This document shows, one piece after another, positions 1 to 11,374 of a stretch of DNA of 64,000 bases. The stretch lies in the NCBI RefSeq assembly GCF_014202435.1, contig NZ_JACHGU010000008.1:1-64000 (forward strand). The letters run 5' to 3'. The translations under genes and the position numbers were made by a program. Source of the stretch: Pseudoxanthomonas broegbernensis. Lineage in GTDB: Bacteria; Pseudomonadota; Gammaproteobacteria; Xanthomonadales; Xanthomonadaceae. A model generated the notes under the pieces. It had not been told where the DNA came from and did not search any database. It worked only from the letters and a program-made list of their open reading frames with translations. Within the stretch, counting starts at the first letter, position 1. Every line of letters begins with the position of its first letter.

Positions 1-2039
1 ATCACCCGGCTGAGCTCGTCGTAGTCGAAGTAGGACCTGCCGGTCAGCCCCTCCGTGGTCCCGAGCGTCGGGACGGTGGACGATGCGCCGATGCGCTCCA
101 CGGTGATGTTCGAGGCCAGGTCCCGGGTCAGCAGGCGATAGGGATACAGGCCGGAGCCATTGACCTCGTACTCGGCCATCAGCCTGCGCGCGGCATCGTA
201 GATGTACTTGTGCTGCACGCCATCGGGAAGGGTGACGGAGTCCAGCAGCCCCGAGGCGGCATACGCATACGTCGTGTCCGCCGCTGAACTTCCATTCGGG
301 AAGGTCCGCACCCGCGTCACGCGCCCACGGGCATCGTAGAGATACTCCGTCACCTCGCCGTTGGCGCCGGTCACCTGGCCCGGCTGGCCCAGGCCATTGA
401 AGTCCTGGTAGGTGGTGGTATGCCCCAGGCGATTGCTGACCGACTGCAGCTCGCCCTTTGCGGTGTAGGTATAGGTCAGCTTGTCGACCGGCCCCTCCAC
501 GACCATGGTCTTGACCAGGCCGTTGCCGTGCAGGGTGTAGCTGTAGGTGGTGGTCCTGGTCTGGTTTGTAACACCATTTCCATTGAGGTTCTTCATGGAA
601 ACGGATGCGACTCGACCATTTATCGTATACGTATAAGTTCGCTCCCAATAATTTGGAAGAACTTGTTTAACCAGGCGGCCGCCGCTCCAAGTGTTAGTTG
701 TGACACGAAGCATCGGAGTTCCGATACCCTCCGTGATACTTACAACTCGCCTCTCCGAGTTGTAGTTAGTTACCGTGACCTTACCGCGGTTATTCCCTAT
801 GCTTAGGTTTTGTCGCGCGGGATCAAGGAAAGACCGAGTGCTCACTGTGGCGTCACAATGAGTGCTGGCGTGACCCTCTATTCGCGTGATCATCCCTGAT
901 GCTACGGTGTAGGTCGTTTGCTTTCCCAAAGGATTCGTCTCGACGACCTTAGTGATGTTATTGGATGGACCTGTTTGCGTACGGGTATAAACGTACTCGT
1001 ACTTGTCGACCCCGCCCGCATGGACCCCACTGAGTGCGTCTCCCCAACCGTTGTAGGTGAAGTTTGAGTATCGAACTCCATTATATGAGATACCGTAAAG
1101 TACATGAACCCCTGGCGATTGATCCCCGACGTGATAAGTAACGACCATTGAAGGTGAACCTGGATAAGTCAGGTTGAGTGCTCCTACCGTTTCTGACAGC
1201 GCGTACACACTACCCGCAGGATCAGTGACAGATGACAACCGCCCAGACGCCCATGCGAACTGAATCATCCTTCCATTAGTGTGACTCACATTCTGCAAGA
1301 ATGTCCCGGTGTTATCGTAAGTGTAAGTCCAACGAATTCCTTGAGGATTCGTCTCTTCTGTTATGAACCCATTCCCGGAATACCGTTCCACTGATTCGTT
1401 AATCGTTAGCACCCAGCCTGAACTGAAGCTGCCCTGCAAGGTCGCTATGGGTGCTGCTGGATACACCACCCATGCGGCACCATCCGGGCGGAATGCCACC
1501 ACCTCGGATAGCGTCTTGGCGGTGTTCTGACACACAGCTCCCGGCTGCGTTACACACTCCGAACCGTCTGTAAACCTGAACAGTAGCTTCTTATCGAAGT
1601 TGCTTACGAAGTTCTGACCGAAAATGCCGCGCTGTCTGGATTTACCATTCCATGCAAGACGAGCATACAGCCCCATCTCTTCTGGCGTCTCGAACAGGTT
1701 GGCAGATTCAATCTTGTTTCCTGTAGAAACCCTTACCGGGTTACCCGTACTCTCTTCACAATTCTCGGCAGATCCTCGAGAGTCCATGCTTGGTACCGGA
1801 TATTGGCCATAATCTGCCGGATATGTCGGACCATTCTGAGGGGCGCCCGTACTAGGGCGGTACGTGAAGTAGCCGTTGACACCCTCGAAAGTAGGAGGTT
1901 TGAAACCTCTAACTTGGACGGTGTTGAGATCGGTGACGTCGGACGCGGCTGCAACGCTGGCACATGTCATGCTAAGTGCCAGAACAACAAGGAAAATCTG
2001 TTTTAGCTTGGGCCCCGTTACGGCATAGGAGATTCGCAC
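1..2039 (-). CDS. RHS/YD-repeat secreted protein, N-terminal part (C-terminus beyond window)
   Basis: An open frame without stops runs from a GTG at 2039 to the window edge, about 680 residues. The GTG has an AAGG-type ribosome binding site about nine bases upstream; an in-frame ATG lies at 2144 but gives a poorer signal peptide. The N-terminus has a basic stretch and a hydrophobic run (IFLVVLALSM) ending near VAAA, so export is likely. After a region with a TGNPV-type motif typical of RHS N-termini come YD-like repeats (TYTYDNTG, EYLYDARGR, KYIYDAARR, YFDYDELSR). RHS proteins form large shells that often carry a variable C-terminal toxin; that part is not visible. Codon use and base composition are AT-richer than the neighbours, most strongly upstream of about position 500, which suggests transfer. 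RHS assignment is secure; whether it is a toxin is not known. Confidence 0.85.
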   Translation of the reverse strand, partial: MRISYAVTGPKLKQIFLVVLALSMTCASVAAASDVTDLNTVQVRGFKPPTFEGVNGYFTYRPSTGAPQNGPTYPADYGQYPVPSMDSRGSAENCEESTGNPVRVSTGNKIESANLFETPEEMGLYARLAWNGKSRQRGIFGQNFVSNFDKKLLFRFTDGSECVTQPGAVCQNTAKTLSEVVAFRPDGAAWVVYPAAPIATLQGSFSSGWVLTINESVERYSGNGFITEETNPQGIRWTYTYDNTGTFLQNVSHTNGRMIQFAWASGRLSSVTDPAGSVYALSETVGALNLTYPGSPSMVVTYHVGDQSPGVHVLYGISYNGVRYSNFTYNGWGDALSGVHAGGVDKYEYVYTRTQTGPSNNITKVVETNPLGKQTTYTVASGMITRIEGHASTHCDATVSTRSFLDPARQNLSIGNNRGKVTVTNYNSERRVVSITEGIGTPMLRVTTNTWSGGRLVKQVLPNYWERTYTYTINGRVASVSMKNLNGNGVTNQTRTTTYSYTLHGNGLVKTMVVEGPVDKLTYTYTAKGELQSVSNRLGHTTTYQDFNGLGQPGQVTGANGEVTEYLYDARGRVTRVRTFPNGSSAADTTYAYAASGLLDSVTLPDGVQHKYIYDAARRLMAEYEVNGSGLYPYRLLTRDLASNITVERIGASSTVPTLGTTEGLTGRSYFDYDELSRV

Positions 2040-2325
2040 TTGGGCAGCCCTTACGTTGGATCTGCACGCGCAGGTGCCCGTTGGAAGCAGGCCACTCCTT
2101 GCACCGTGAGTGATTGTTGAGCAGTAACAGGGCTCGATCTGCATGCCTAATCCCCCATGGACGGCAGTTCCATTGCTGACGACTTCAAATGCCGACGTTA
2201 CGTGCTTTGGCCCCAATGAAATGCAGGTACACGACTCAAAGCGTTGTAGGGGAATTCTTACACTCTCTTTTCTAATGCGCTGTGTGGACGCCCAGCATTT
2301 CGTAGACATTCGGGAGCCATAATTG
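2040..2325. other. AT-richer spacer upstream of the RHS gene
   Basis: This spacer lies between the RHS start and the left end of the insertion sequence. It shares the lower GC of the RHS gene rather than the high GC of the chromosome to the right. An in-frame ATG (2144) extends the RHS frame with a cysteine-rich segment, but it is not favoured as start. I see no other gene. Confidence 0.4.
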
Positions 2326-2343
2326 GTCGTCCCTGAAGAATTC
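2326..2343 (+). repeat. IS terminal inverted repeat, left
   Basis: The sequence GTCGTCCCTGAAGAATTC reads inward from the left end of the element. It matches the reverse complement of 3562-3579 at 17 of 18 positions. The transposase stop codon lies only a few bases inside it, as is common in compact IS5-family elements. Confidence 0.85.
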
Positions 2344-2346
2344 GTA

Positions 2347-3535
2347 TCAGGGCACCGTCACAAGCTGTTGTGACTGTCGACCTGAACTGGTTCGGATTGC
2401 CATCGCCAGCATCCAGGCCCACAAAAACACGATCCACCGCAGCGACCAGCGGAGGTTGTAGCCCGCCGCACAGGCGATCACGTGCAGTGCATCGCCATTT
2501 GTACCCTTGAGGTGGCAGTGGTGCAGCCGGCAGTCATCCTTCAGGTGCCCGATCACCGGCTCGATCGCCTGCCGCCGTTTCACCCAGGCCCACTGCCGTG
2601 GCGTCAATCGCTTGGGCTTGCCCCGATGCAGGACCTGTACGCCATCGACCTCACGACCGCGGTAGCCCAGGTCGACGATCGCGGTCGTCGGCTTCCGCCC
2701 GCCGATGATCGCCACCTGTTCCAGTTGCTCTTCCAGCGTATCGCCATCGTACGGATTGCCCGGGAAGCTGCGTGCGCTGGCGGCGCAGCACTCGACGCAT
2801 GCGCTTGAACTGCCGCGCGTGCGCATGACGGCCCGCCTTGCGCGCCAGTCCCGGCGCTTCGCACTTGTAGGTCTGCCGAAGCTTGATGCCGTTGCGCCGA
2901 CTCAGCAGCACCAGCTTCCTCCGGGCCACCTCCAGCAACCGACTGTCGGTCGGGTGCACGGTCGCCTTCTCCTGCGTCGTCGTGTCCACGATCACCCGCG
3001 ACAGCTCACGCGCATCCACCGCCTTCATCGACCGGGCCGCTGCAATCGTCTGCGCCAGCAGTTCCTCCATGCCTGCCTCGCCCAGCCGCTGCCGCCAGCG
3101 CGTCAGCGAGCTGGCGTTGCACGGAAGCTTGGTCTGGAACACCACCTCGCCGGTGAAGAACTGCCAGTACGGGTTCTCCAGTCAACGCACGCACACCTCT
3201 TCGTCCGATAGGTCGTAAGCGTGCTTGAGGTACAGCAACCCCGCCATCAGCCGGACTGGCAGCGCAGGTCGACCACCGCGCTCCGGATCTGAGGGCAGCG
3301 TCGGCGCCAAGGCATCTTCCAGTTCCGCCCAGGGCATCCGCCGGGCCAGTTGTGCCAGCGGATGGCGCAGATCGATCTGATTCTCCAGGCGGGAACGGAA
3401 CAGGTCGTCGGCATGGACAGCCGCGCTGTCGGCGGCAACGGGTCGCTGGCGCATCGGATGGCCTGAAACTGCAAGGAAACCGCGGCTAGCTAGCGTAGCG
3501 AAATCCTGCAGTCTCAGCACGCCCCTGAAGCACAA
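2347..3535 (-). pseudogene. IS5-family transposase, inactivated by a nonsense codon and an internal deletion/frameshift
   Basis: Three frame pieces read in order as one IS5-family DDE transposase. The N-terminal piece (RSRLENQIDLRHPLAQLA, then LMAGLLYLKHAYDLSDEEVC) runs from a start at 3535 or, more likely, 3454 to a TGA at 3182-3184. That TGA stands where the family usually has tryptophan, because the same frame continues with LENPYWQFFTGE. The middle piece carries LTRWRQRLGEAGMEELL and HARQFKRMRRVLRRQRT. Near 2770-2780 the frame shifts to the C-terminal piece, which begins RSFPGNPYDGDTL and ends with the AIEPVIGHLK region. A stretch normally present between the last two pieces (second catalytic region) appears to be missing. 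The element should not be able to transpose by itself. Confidence 0.85.
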
Positions 3536-3561
3536 AAAACGCTAGAAATCCTGCTTCAAAT

Positions 3562-3579
3562 GAGTTCTTCAGGGACGAC
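3562..3579 (-). repeat. IS terminal inverted repeat, right
   Basis: On the minus strand it reads GTCGTCCCTGAAGAACTC and differs from the left repeat at one position. Its outermost base directly abuts the stop codon (3580-3582) of the neighbouring DUF4124 gene. Confidence 0.85.
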
Positions 3580-4470
3580 TCAGTAGCCGGGGCAGTCGTT
3601 GCCCATGCGCGCGTCGATCTGGCGTTGCTCGCGATCCAGCGCATGACGCTGGCTGGGCATGGCGGCGTGGTAGAGGCGCAGGATCTCGTAGCGGCGATCG
3701 GACAGGTGCGTGCAGATCTCGTCCTGCGACAGCCGCACGCAGGCATCGCGGATCCAGGCGCCGCCGGCGGGCGCGACCACGGCATGTCCCGGATGCGGCG
3801 GTCCTCCCGGACGATGGCCCCCGGGCGCAACGCCGGGAGGGGGTCCGGGAGGGTGGACGCCCGGCCCGGTGTCCGGCGGTCGCGGCCCGGGTCTGGCGGG
3901 GTAGCCGTAGCCCAGGGTCCAGAACGGCACCCAGCGCGGGTGTCCCTGGCCGTCTTCGCTGGTGTAGCGCTCGCCCTCGGGCGTGGTGCATTCGTACATC
4001 GGCTGCGGCGGCTGCACCGCGATCACGCGGACCTCGCGCGGCGGCGGCAATGGCGACGCGGCGGCCGGTTCCGGGGGGGCAGGCCGCGGCGGCGGATCCT
4101 GCGGCCGCTGCATCTGCAGCACTTCCTGGCGTTCGCCGGGCAGGCACGGCGAATCGCGCAGCGCGACCAGTTGGCCGCGGCTGTCGGCGCAGCGGTAGAT
4201 GGTGACGCCGGTGGGCGCTGCCGGTTCCGCGGCCCGGGCATGGCTCGGCAGCGACGACAGCGCCGGCAGGAGCAGCAATACCGGCAGGAGCCGCGGCAGC
4301 ACGCCGCTGGCGGCATGGACGAAGGACGCCGGCAGGCCCGTGGGGCGGGCGCGACCGTGCGCTGGTGCGTGGGACGGGCGCACGGTGGTGGCCGCCCCGA
4401 GGGTTCGGGCGACCGGATGCGGCGTCCCCGCGATGGTGCCGCCGGGGCGGGAGGACAGTGCGTTCGTCAC
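3580..4470 (-). CDS. DUF4124-type secreted proline-rich protein
   Basis: About 296 residues. The GTG at 4470 is chosen because a GAGGAG ribosome site stands six bases before it; an in-frame ATG at 4497 lacks one. A long basic leader precedes a hydrophobic segment (LLPVLLLLPALSSLP) ending in SHARA, consistent with export. Next comes a DUF4124-like segment (IYRCADSRGQLVALRDSPC), whose paired cysteines are typical of small periplasmic proteins of this family. A Pro/Gly-rich low-complexity middle and a C-terminal part with four further cysteines follow. No function is known for the family. The stop codon sits directly at the end of the insertion sequence, so the C-terminus may have been trimmed by the insertion, although the ending GNDCPGY looks natural. 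Confidence 0.65.
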   Translation of the reverse strand: MTNALSSRPGGTIAGTPHPVARTLGAATTVRPSHAPAHGRARPTGLPASFVHAASGVLPRLLPVLLLLPALSSLPSHARAAEPAAPTGVTIYRCADSRGQLVALRDSPCLPGERQEVLQMQRPQDPPPRPAPPEPAAASPLPPPREVRVIAVQPPQPMYECTTPEGERYTSEDGQGHPRWVPFWTLGYGYPARPGPRPPDTGPGVHPPGPPPGVAPGGHRPGGPPHPGHAVVAPAGGAWIRDACVRLSQDEICTHLSDRRYEILRLYHAAMPSQRHALDREQRQIDARMGNDCPGY

Positions 4471-4543
4471 GGCGGACTCCTCAGGCCATGCGGCCATCCT
4501 AGCGCGCCGGCACGGGCGCCATGCCGCGCCGCCGAGGAGAGGT

Positions 4544-5116
4544 TCAGTCGCGCAGCACGCGTCCGTCCAGCGCCACCCGGATCGGCGTGGGCTGGTCCAG
4601 CCCGCCGGTTTCGCCCGGGAGCAGGCCGTCCACGTCGGCCACCAGGCCCGGGTCCAGTGCCGCCCGGGACCTGGCCGGAGGCATGCCGGCGCGGTTGGCG
4701 CTGGTGGAAACCAGCGGGCCGCCGAAGGCGCGGCACAGGGCGGCCACGTCCGGATGCGCGCTGACGCGCACGGCGATGCCGTCGTGGCGGCCGGTGATCC
4801 AGCGCGGTGCGCGTGCAGAGGCGGGCATCACCCAGGTGTGGGGCCCGGGCCAGTCGCGCCGGACCGCGGCCAGCCGTTCCGGCGGCAGCGCGGACAGGTC
4901 CAGCCAGGGACGCAGGGCATCGAAGTGCGCGGCCACCAGGATCAGTCCCTTGTCCACCGGCCGCTGCTTGGCCGCCAGCAGGCGCATCACCGCGGCCTCG
5001 TCGTCGGGGTCGCAGCCCAGGCCCCAGACCGCCTCGGTCGGGTAGGCGACCACGCCGCCATGCCTGAGCAGCACGGCGGCGGCGGCGGGCGTGAGCGGGG
5101 CGGGCATGGCCGCCAT
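4544..5116 (-). CDS. tsaC: Threonylcarbamoyl-AMP synthase TsaC/YrdC
   Basis: 190 residues from ATG 5116; a second ATG at 5107 gives 187. TsaC makes L-threonylcarbamoyl-adenylate from threonine, bicarbonate and ATP, the first step of t6A37 formation in ANN-decoding tRNAs, in the cytoplasm. The YrdC fold signatures are present: PTEAVWGLGCDP near the N-terminus, the basic AKQRP..KG nucleotide-binding segment, and STSANRAG near the C-terminus. The length equals single-domain TsaC, without the Sua5 extension. It lies downstream of topA on the same strand with about 50 bases between, as in related genomes. Confidence 0.93.
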   Translation of the reverse strand: MAAMPAPLTPAAAAVLLRHGGVVAYPTEAVWGLGCDPDDEAAVMRLLAAKQRPVDKGLILVAAHFDALRPWLDLSALPPERLAAVRRDWPGPHTWVMPASARAPRWITGRHDGIAVRVSAHPDVAALCRAFGGPLVSTSANRAGMPPARSRAALDPGLVADVDGLLPGETGGLDQPTPIRVALDGRVLRD

Positions 5117-5169
5117 GGTAGCCGCAACCGGCCGCCCCGGCACGGGGCGCCGATGATGCACCGGGCCTC

Positions 5170-7650
<2,481 letters not shown>

Positions 7651-7847
7651 GGTGTGTACGGCGACCAGTGGGGCGACGGTCCATCCGGGACCGGAACGGG
7701 CGGCCAGGCGCGCTCGCGCGGCTGCCAGAGATGCCGACGCCCGGGGGGAGGTCCCCCGGGCGCGCGGCAACTTTACCTTATATATACGTGAATCACGCCC
7801 CGCCCGGCCCTGTCAAGCCGGCATGGCGCCCTGGCCGGCGCCGCGGA

Positions 7848-8774
7848 TCACCAGTGCATCGAGGACAACACCCCGATCAAGGCCACGAGGGCGATGCCCA
7901 TCATCGCCAGCAGCAGGCCCCAGATCACCAGCACGGCGATGGTCACCCCGCCCAGTTCGCGGCGCTGCCATTCCGGGCGGTCGGTGTAGGCCCACTTGTC
8001 CACCACAAGGGTGTCGCAGAGCATGTCGTGCAGGGCTTGCTTGCGCTCGGTGAAGGCGGCCATCAGGAAGCCGATGCCCAGGATCAGGCCGCTGAGCAGC
8101 ATGGCGAAATAGCGCCCGAAGCCCCGGGCCAGGCCGATCCGGCTGCCGTCGCCGCGCACCACCTTGATGCCGATGGCCATCTTGCCCAGCGTGGCCTGCG
8201 AGTTGGAGGCGTGGAAATAGGCGTAGTAGGCCGCGGTGATGGCGATGGAGATCAACTGGATCACGATCTGCACGCCGATCAGGGCAAAGCCGGTGTTGTC
8301 GCCGGCCACCGCCGCCAGCGGCACCGCCACCATGCCCAGCACCATGCCGATCGCGCCGCCGATCACGCCGATGACCAGGCTGTCGAGCAGGTTGGCGGCC
8401 GCCCGCTTCCAGAACCCGGCCATCACCACCTCGCCGCCGAGGACCGGGCCGGCATCGACCGATGCCAGTGGCGCCGATGGCGCGGCATAGGGGCTGTAGG
8501 CGGCCTCGCCGGCGGCAGGCGCCGCATAGGCGGCCTCGGCGGGCGTCGCCTCGGTGGCGGGCGCGGCCGGCAAGGTGCGGAAATCCAGGGTCGGCGCCGC
8601 CTCCAGTCCCAGTTCCTCGCGAAGGCCGGACAGGGGCCGCCATTCGGGCAGGCCGTCGCGCCAGACCAGGGTGGCCGCGTCGACCTGCCCGGACTGGAAC
8701 AGCCGCGCCAGCTCGGCGGCGGCCACGGGCCCCTGCTGTTGGCGCTGGCGATCGGCGTAGTACCACTCTGTCAT
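7848..8774 (-). CDS. GYF_2-domain and RDD-family membrane protein
   Basis: 308 residues. The N-terminus (about 1-55, MTEWYYADRQRQQQGP and TLVWRDGLPEWRPL) is a GYF_2 domain, a small module thought to bind proline-rich or peptide partners. An Ala/Pro-rich linker (60-115) leads into an RDD membrane domain beginning GFWKRAAANLLDSL, with about four transmembrane segments and the ATLGKMAIGIKV signature, followed by a last helix near the C-terminus. RDD proteins are poorly characterised; some are proposed as ion exchangers or transporters. The next gene upstream also starts with a GYF_2 domain, so the pair probably arose by duplication and fusion of the module. Confidence 0.8.
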   Translation of the reverse strand: MTEWYYADRQRQQQGPVAAAELARLFQSGQVDAATLVWRDGLPEWRPLSGLREELGLEAAPTLDFRTLPAAPATEATPAEAAYAAPAAGEAAYSPYAAPSAPLASVDAGPVLGGEVVMAGFWKRAAANLLDSLVIGVIGGAIGMVLGMVAVPLAAVAGDNTGFALIGVQIVIQLISIAITAAYYAYFHASNSQATLGKMAIGIKVVRGDGSRIGLARGFGRYFAMLLSGLILGIGFLMAAFTERKQALHDMLCDTLVVDKWAYTDRPEWQRRELGGVTIAVLVIWGLLLAMMGIALVALIGVLSSMHW

Positions 8775-8850
8775 GCGTCGTTTCCTTGAAGAATGCGGCC
8801 GTGGGTGGGTCGCGGCCTGGGGTTCGGGTGAGGTGAGGGTGGCGGAGCCG

Positions 8851-9516
8851 CTAGCCGCGGCAGGTCACCGGCAGGTGCTTGTCGGCCGCGTTCGACGAAC
8901 ATTGCCAAAGGCCGGTGTCCGGGTCGTGCTCGAGCCATATCGCCTTGCCGTCCAGCGCACCCTTGCCCGGGGCGGCGATGATCGCTTCCAGGCCGCAGCG
9001 TTCGCCGCCGTCGAAGTTGCCGAAGGCGATCGAGGCCAGGTGCGTGCCGGCATAGTCGCCGGCGTCGCCGAAGCCCTCGTCGCCGTTCTCCGGGCAGCGC
9101 CCGTGCCCGGCGGCGAAGGCGGCCACCGCCGGTTGCTGCGCCTGCGCCTGGGCAAAGGCCTGGGCGGCGTGCGCTCGCAGGGTGTAGTCGTGGTAGGCCG
9201 GCAACGCGACCGCCGCCAGGATGCCGACGACCGGGACCAGCACCAGCAGGGCCACGCCCACCAGCACCGCGATCACGCAGCCGGACATGCCCTGGCGTGG
9301 CGGCTGCGATACCGCGGCGGCCGGCAATGGCGGCGGCAGGCCGTCCAGGCCGAGTTCGGCATGGAAGGCGTGCAGCGGCTGCCACTGTCCCAGGCCCTCG
9401 CGCCAGACCAGGGTACGCGGGCCGATCGTGCCCGCGGCGGCCAGGGCGCGCAGGTTTTCGGCCGGCAACGGGCCGTGCCGCTGCCCGTCGGCAGTAGCGT
9501 AGTACCAAGTGTGCAT
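8851..9516 (-). CDS. GYF_2-domain protein fused to a pilin-like membrane-anchored domain
   Basis: 221 residues from ATG 9516. Residues 1-50 (MHTWYYATADGQRHGP, TLVWREGLGQWQPL) form a GYF_2 domain. After a Pro-rich linker comes one transmembrane helix (VIAVLVGVALLVLVPVVGIL) running into AAVALPAYHDYT, which resembles the start of type IV pilins and minor pseudopilins. Two cysteine-containing segments in the C-terminal half resemble the pilin disulfide loop region. There is no prepilin peptidase Gly-Phe site at the N-terminus, so assembly into a pilus is doubtful. The function is unknown. It is probably co-transcribed with the RDD protein gene that follows. Confidence 0.75.
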   Translation of the reverse strand: MHTWYYATADGQRHGPLPAENLRALAAAGTIGPRTLVWREGLGQWQPLHAFHAELGLDGLPPPLPAAAVSQPPRQGMSGCVIAVLVGVALLVLVPVVGILAAVALPAYHDYTLRAHAAQAFAQAQAQQPAVAAFAAGHGRCPENGDEGFGDAGDYAGTHLASIAFGNFDGGERCGLEAIIAAPGKGALDGKAIWLEHDPDTGLWQCSSNAADKHLPVTCRG

Positions 9517-9621
9517 TCGATTCCCCAGGCGTGCCCGCCCAAGGTAACCCATGGCCCCGCCCGCGCGAAAGCCGGCCAGGGCGGCCGGCGTCCAGGAAAG
9601 GCGCGGGACCGGCCGGCCGGG

Positions 9622-10095
9622 TCAGTGGACCGGTTCGGGTTCCTCGCCGAACATCTGGGTTTCCATCCAGGCGTAGGCGGCTTCGGCGCCGGGCTGGGTG
9701 AACAGCACCATCAGCACCACCCACTTCAGGTCGTCCAGGTCCAGCTCGTCCTGGTCCAGGGCCATGGCCCGGTCCAGGACCAGCTCGCGCTGGTGCGCGT
9801 CGAGTACCCCATGCTGCTCCAGGAACAGCAGGAAGCCGCGGCACTCCACGTCCAGCTTGTCCAGCTCGGGCCCATGGAACACCCGCACCGGGCCGTCCAC
9901 CCGCGTTTCGCTGCCGGCCGGGCGCTGTTCGGCCAGGCCGTCGAGCCAGTCGAAGGCCTTGGCGATCTCGCTGGGGCTGAAGCCGGCCTCGATCAGGCCC
10001 TGTTGCAGGGGGGCGCGGTCGTGGAGCGTGTCCGCGTCATCGGCGATGTAGTGTTCGAACAGATAGAGCAGGACATCCAGGATGCTTTCTTTCAT
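9622..10095 (-). CDS. smg: Smg family protein (DUF494)
   Basis: 157 residues, matching the usual length of Smg. The N-terminus [17 protein letters not shown] and the acidic body with [20 protein letters not shown] are characteristic of the family. The molecular role is not established; the gene is almost always next to dprA (smf) and topA in gammaproteobacteria, as here. It lies on the same strand as dprA with a 76-base gap. Confidence 0.92.
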   Translation of the reverse strand: MKESILDVLLYLFEHYIADDADTLHDRAPLQQGLIEAGFSPSEIAKAFDWLDGLAEQRPAGSETRVDGPVRVFHGPELDKLDVECRGFLLFLEQHGVLDAHQRELVLDRAMALDQDELDLDDLKWVVLMVLFTQPGAEAAYAWMETQMFGEEPEPVH

Positions 10096-10171
10096 TGCCC
10101 TCGGCCTGCGCCCGTGACGGGCGCCGTGGGGTGGGGAACCACGGGCGTGGCGCCTTCGTCACGAATCGCCG

Positions 10172-11299
10172 TCAGGCGACCGTGCCGCCGCCGGTGGACC
10201 GGCGTGCGTAGCGGCCATGTTCGACCGCGACTCGCCCGTCCAGTTCCATGCCCAGCAGCATGGAGGACAGGGCTGCGGGCGTCAATCCGGTGCGCTCGAC
10301 CAGCACATCCATGGGGATGGGGTCGTGGCCGAGGGCGCGCCACAACCTGTAGTGGCCGGTGCGGACTTGATCGGCCGCCCCGGCCCCGGACTCGGACTCG
10401 GCGCTGGGCGGCGCCGATGCGGACAGTTCGGCCGCCAGGCGCCCTGCCAGCGAGGCGATCCCGGAGAGGACCTCGTCCGGGGCCTCCACCAGTTGCGCGC
10501 CGTCGCGGATCAGGCGGTGGCAGCCGCGGGCCAGGGGCTGGTGGATCGAGCCGGGCAGGGCGAACACCTCGCGCCCGGCCTCGGCGGCCAGCCGGGCGGT
10601 GATCAGCGCGCCCGAGCGCAGCGCCGCCTCGATCACCACCGTGCCCAGCGACAGGCCGGCGATGATCCGGTTGCGGCCGGGGAAGTGGCCCGGCCTCGGC
10701 GGCGTGCCGGGCGGGTGTTCGCTGACCGCCGCGCCGTGTTCGGCCACCTGTTCCAGCAGCCGGGCATGCGCCTGCGGGTAGGCGCGGTCGGGGCCGGTGC
10801 CGAGCACGGCCACGGTCGTGCCGCCGCATTCCAGGGCGGCGGCGTGCGCGGCCGCGTCGATGCCGGCGGCCAGGCCACTGGTCACCGCCAGCCCGGCGCG
10901 GCAGAAGCGGCGCGCGAAGTGGCGGGCGTTGTCGCGGCCGCCGGCGCTGGCGCCACGGCTGCCGACCACGGCCAGCGCCGGCCGCCACAGGTGCTCCGGG
11001 TCGCCGGCGACGAACAGCCCCGGCGGCGGCTGCGGAAGCTGGCGCAGCAGCGGTGGATAGCGCGGGTCGTTCCAGCCCACGACGTGGTGCCGGGGCCGGG
11101 CCAGCCAGGCCAGGCAGCGGTCGAGCTCGCGCGCGGGCACGCGTGCCATGCGCGCGGCCAGCAGCGGGTCGGGTGCGCCGGGTCCGGGTTCGACGCCAGC
11201 CGGCCGCTGCAGCCAGACGCGGCGCGGTTCGGTGGGGCCGCCGGCCAACAGCAGGCGCAGCAGCGGCAGCGGGTCGACGGGTGCGGAAGCGGGCGGCAT
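10172..11299 (-). CDS. dprA: DNA-processing protein DprA
   Basis: 375 residues from ATG 11299. DprA protects incoming single-stranded DNA and loads RecA on it during natural transformation, in the cytoplasm. The Rossmann core is clear: AVVGSRGAS, then the GLAAGIDAAAH segment, GPDRAYPQAH and the FPGRNRIIAGLS region. The C-terminal part (TGLTPAALSSMLLGMELDG) is the winged-helix DprA_WH domain. It lies between the LysM gene and smg on the minus strand. Confidence 0.94.
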   Translation of the reverse strand: MPPASAPVDPLPLLRLLLAGGPTEPRRVWLQRPAGVEPGPGAPDPLLAARMARVPARELDRCLAWLARPRHHVVGWNDPRYPPLLRQLPQPPPGLFVAGDPEHLWRPALAVVGSRGASAGGRDNARHFARRFCRAGLAVTSGLAAGIDAAAHAAALECGGTTVAVLGTGPDRAYPQAHARLLEQVAEHGAAVSEHPPGTPPRPGHFPGRNRIIAGLSLGTVVIEAALRSGALITARLAAEAGREVFALPGSIHQPLARGCHRLIRDGAQLVEAPDEVLSGIASLAGRLAAELSASAPPSAESESGAGAADQVRTGHYRLWRALGHDPIPMDVLVERTGLTPAALSSMLLGMELDGRVAVEHGRYARRSTGGGTVA

Positions 11300-11374
11300 G
11301 CGCCAATCCTGGCCCGGAAACGGCGACGGCGCCCTCGGGCGCCGTCGCATGCGGGTGTAGGAATGTTCCGGCGC

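Larger units (their letters stand above)
2326..3579 (-). mobile_element. Degenerate IS5-family insertion sequence
   Basis: An element of 1254 bases is bounded by near-perfect 18-base inverted repeats (2326-2343 and 3562-3579, 17 of 18 identical) and contains one transposase gene on the minus strand, broken twice. The left flank (bases ending 2325) and right flank (bases from 3580) show no matching 3-4 base direct repeat, so no target duplication is evident. That suggests an old insertion or one that has recombined. It sits exactly where base composition changes from the RHS region to the chromosomal backbone. Confidence 0.85.

Noticed and set aside
8851-9516. GYF/pilin-like protein as a true type IV pilin
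   Set aside because: The pilin-like helix is internal and no prepilin peptidase cleavage motif precedes it.
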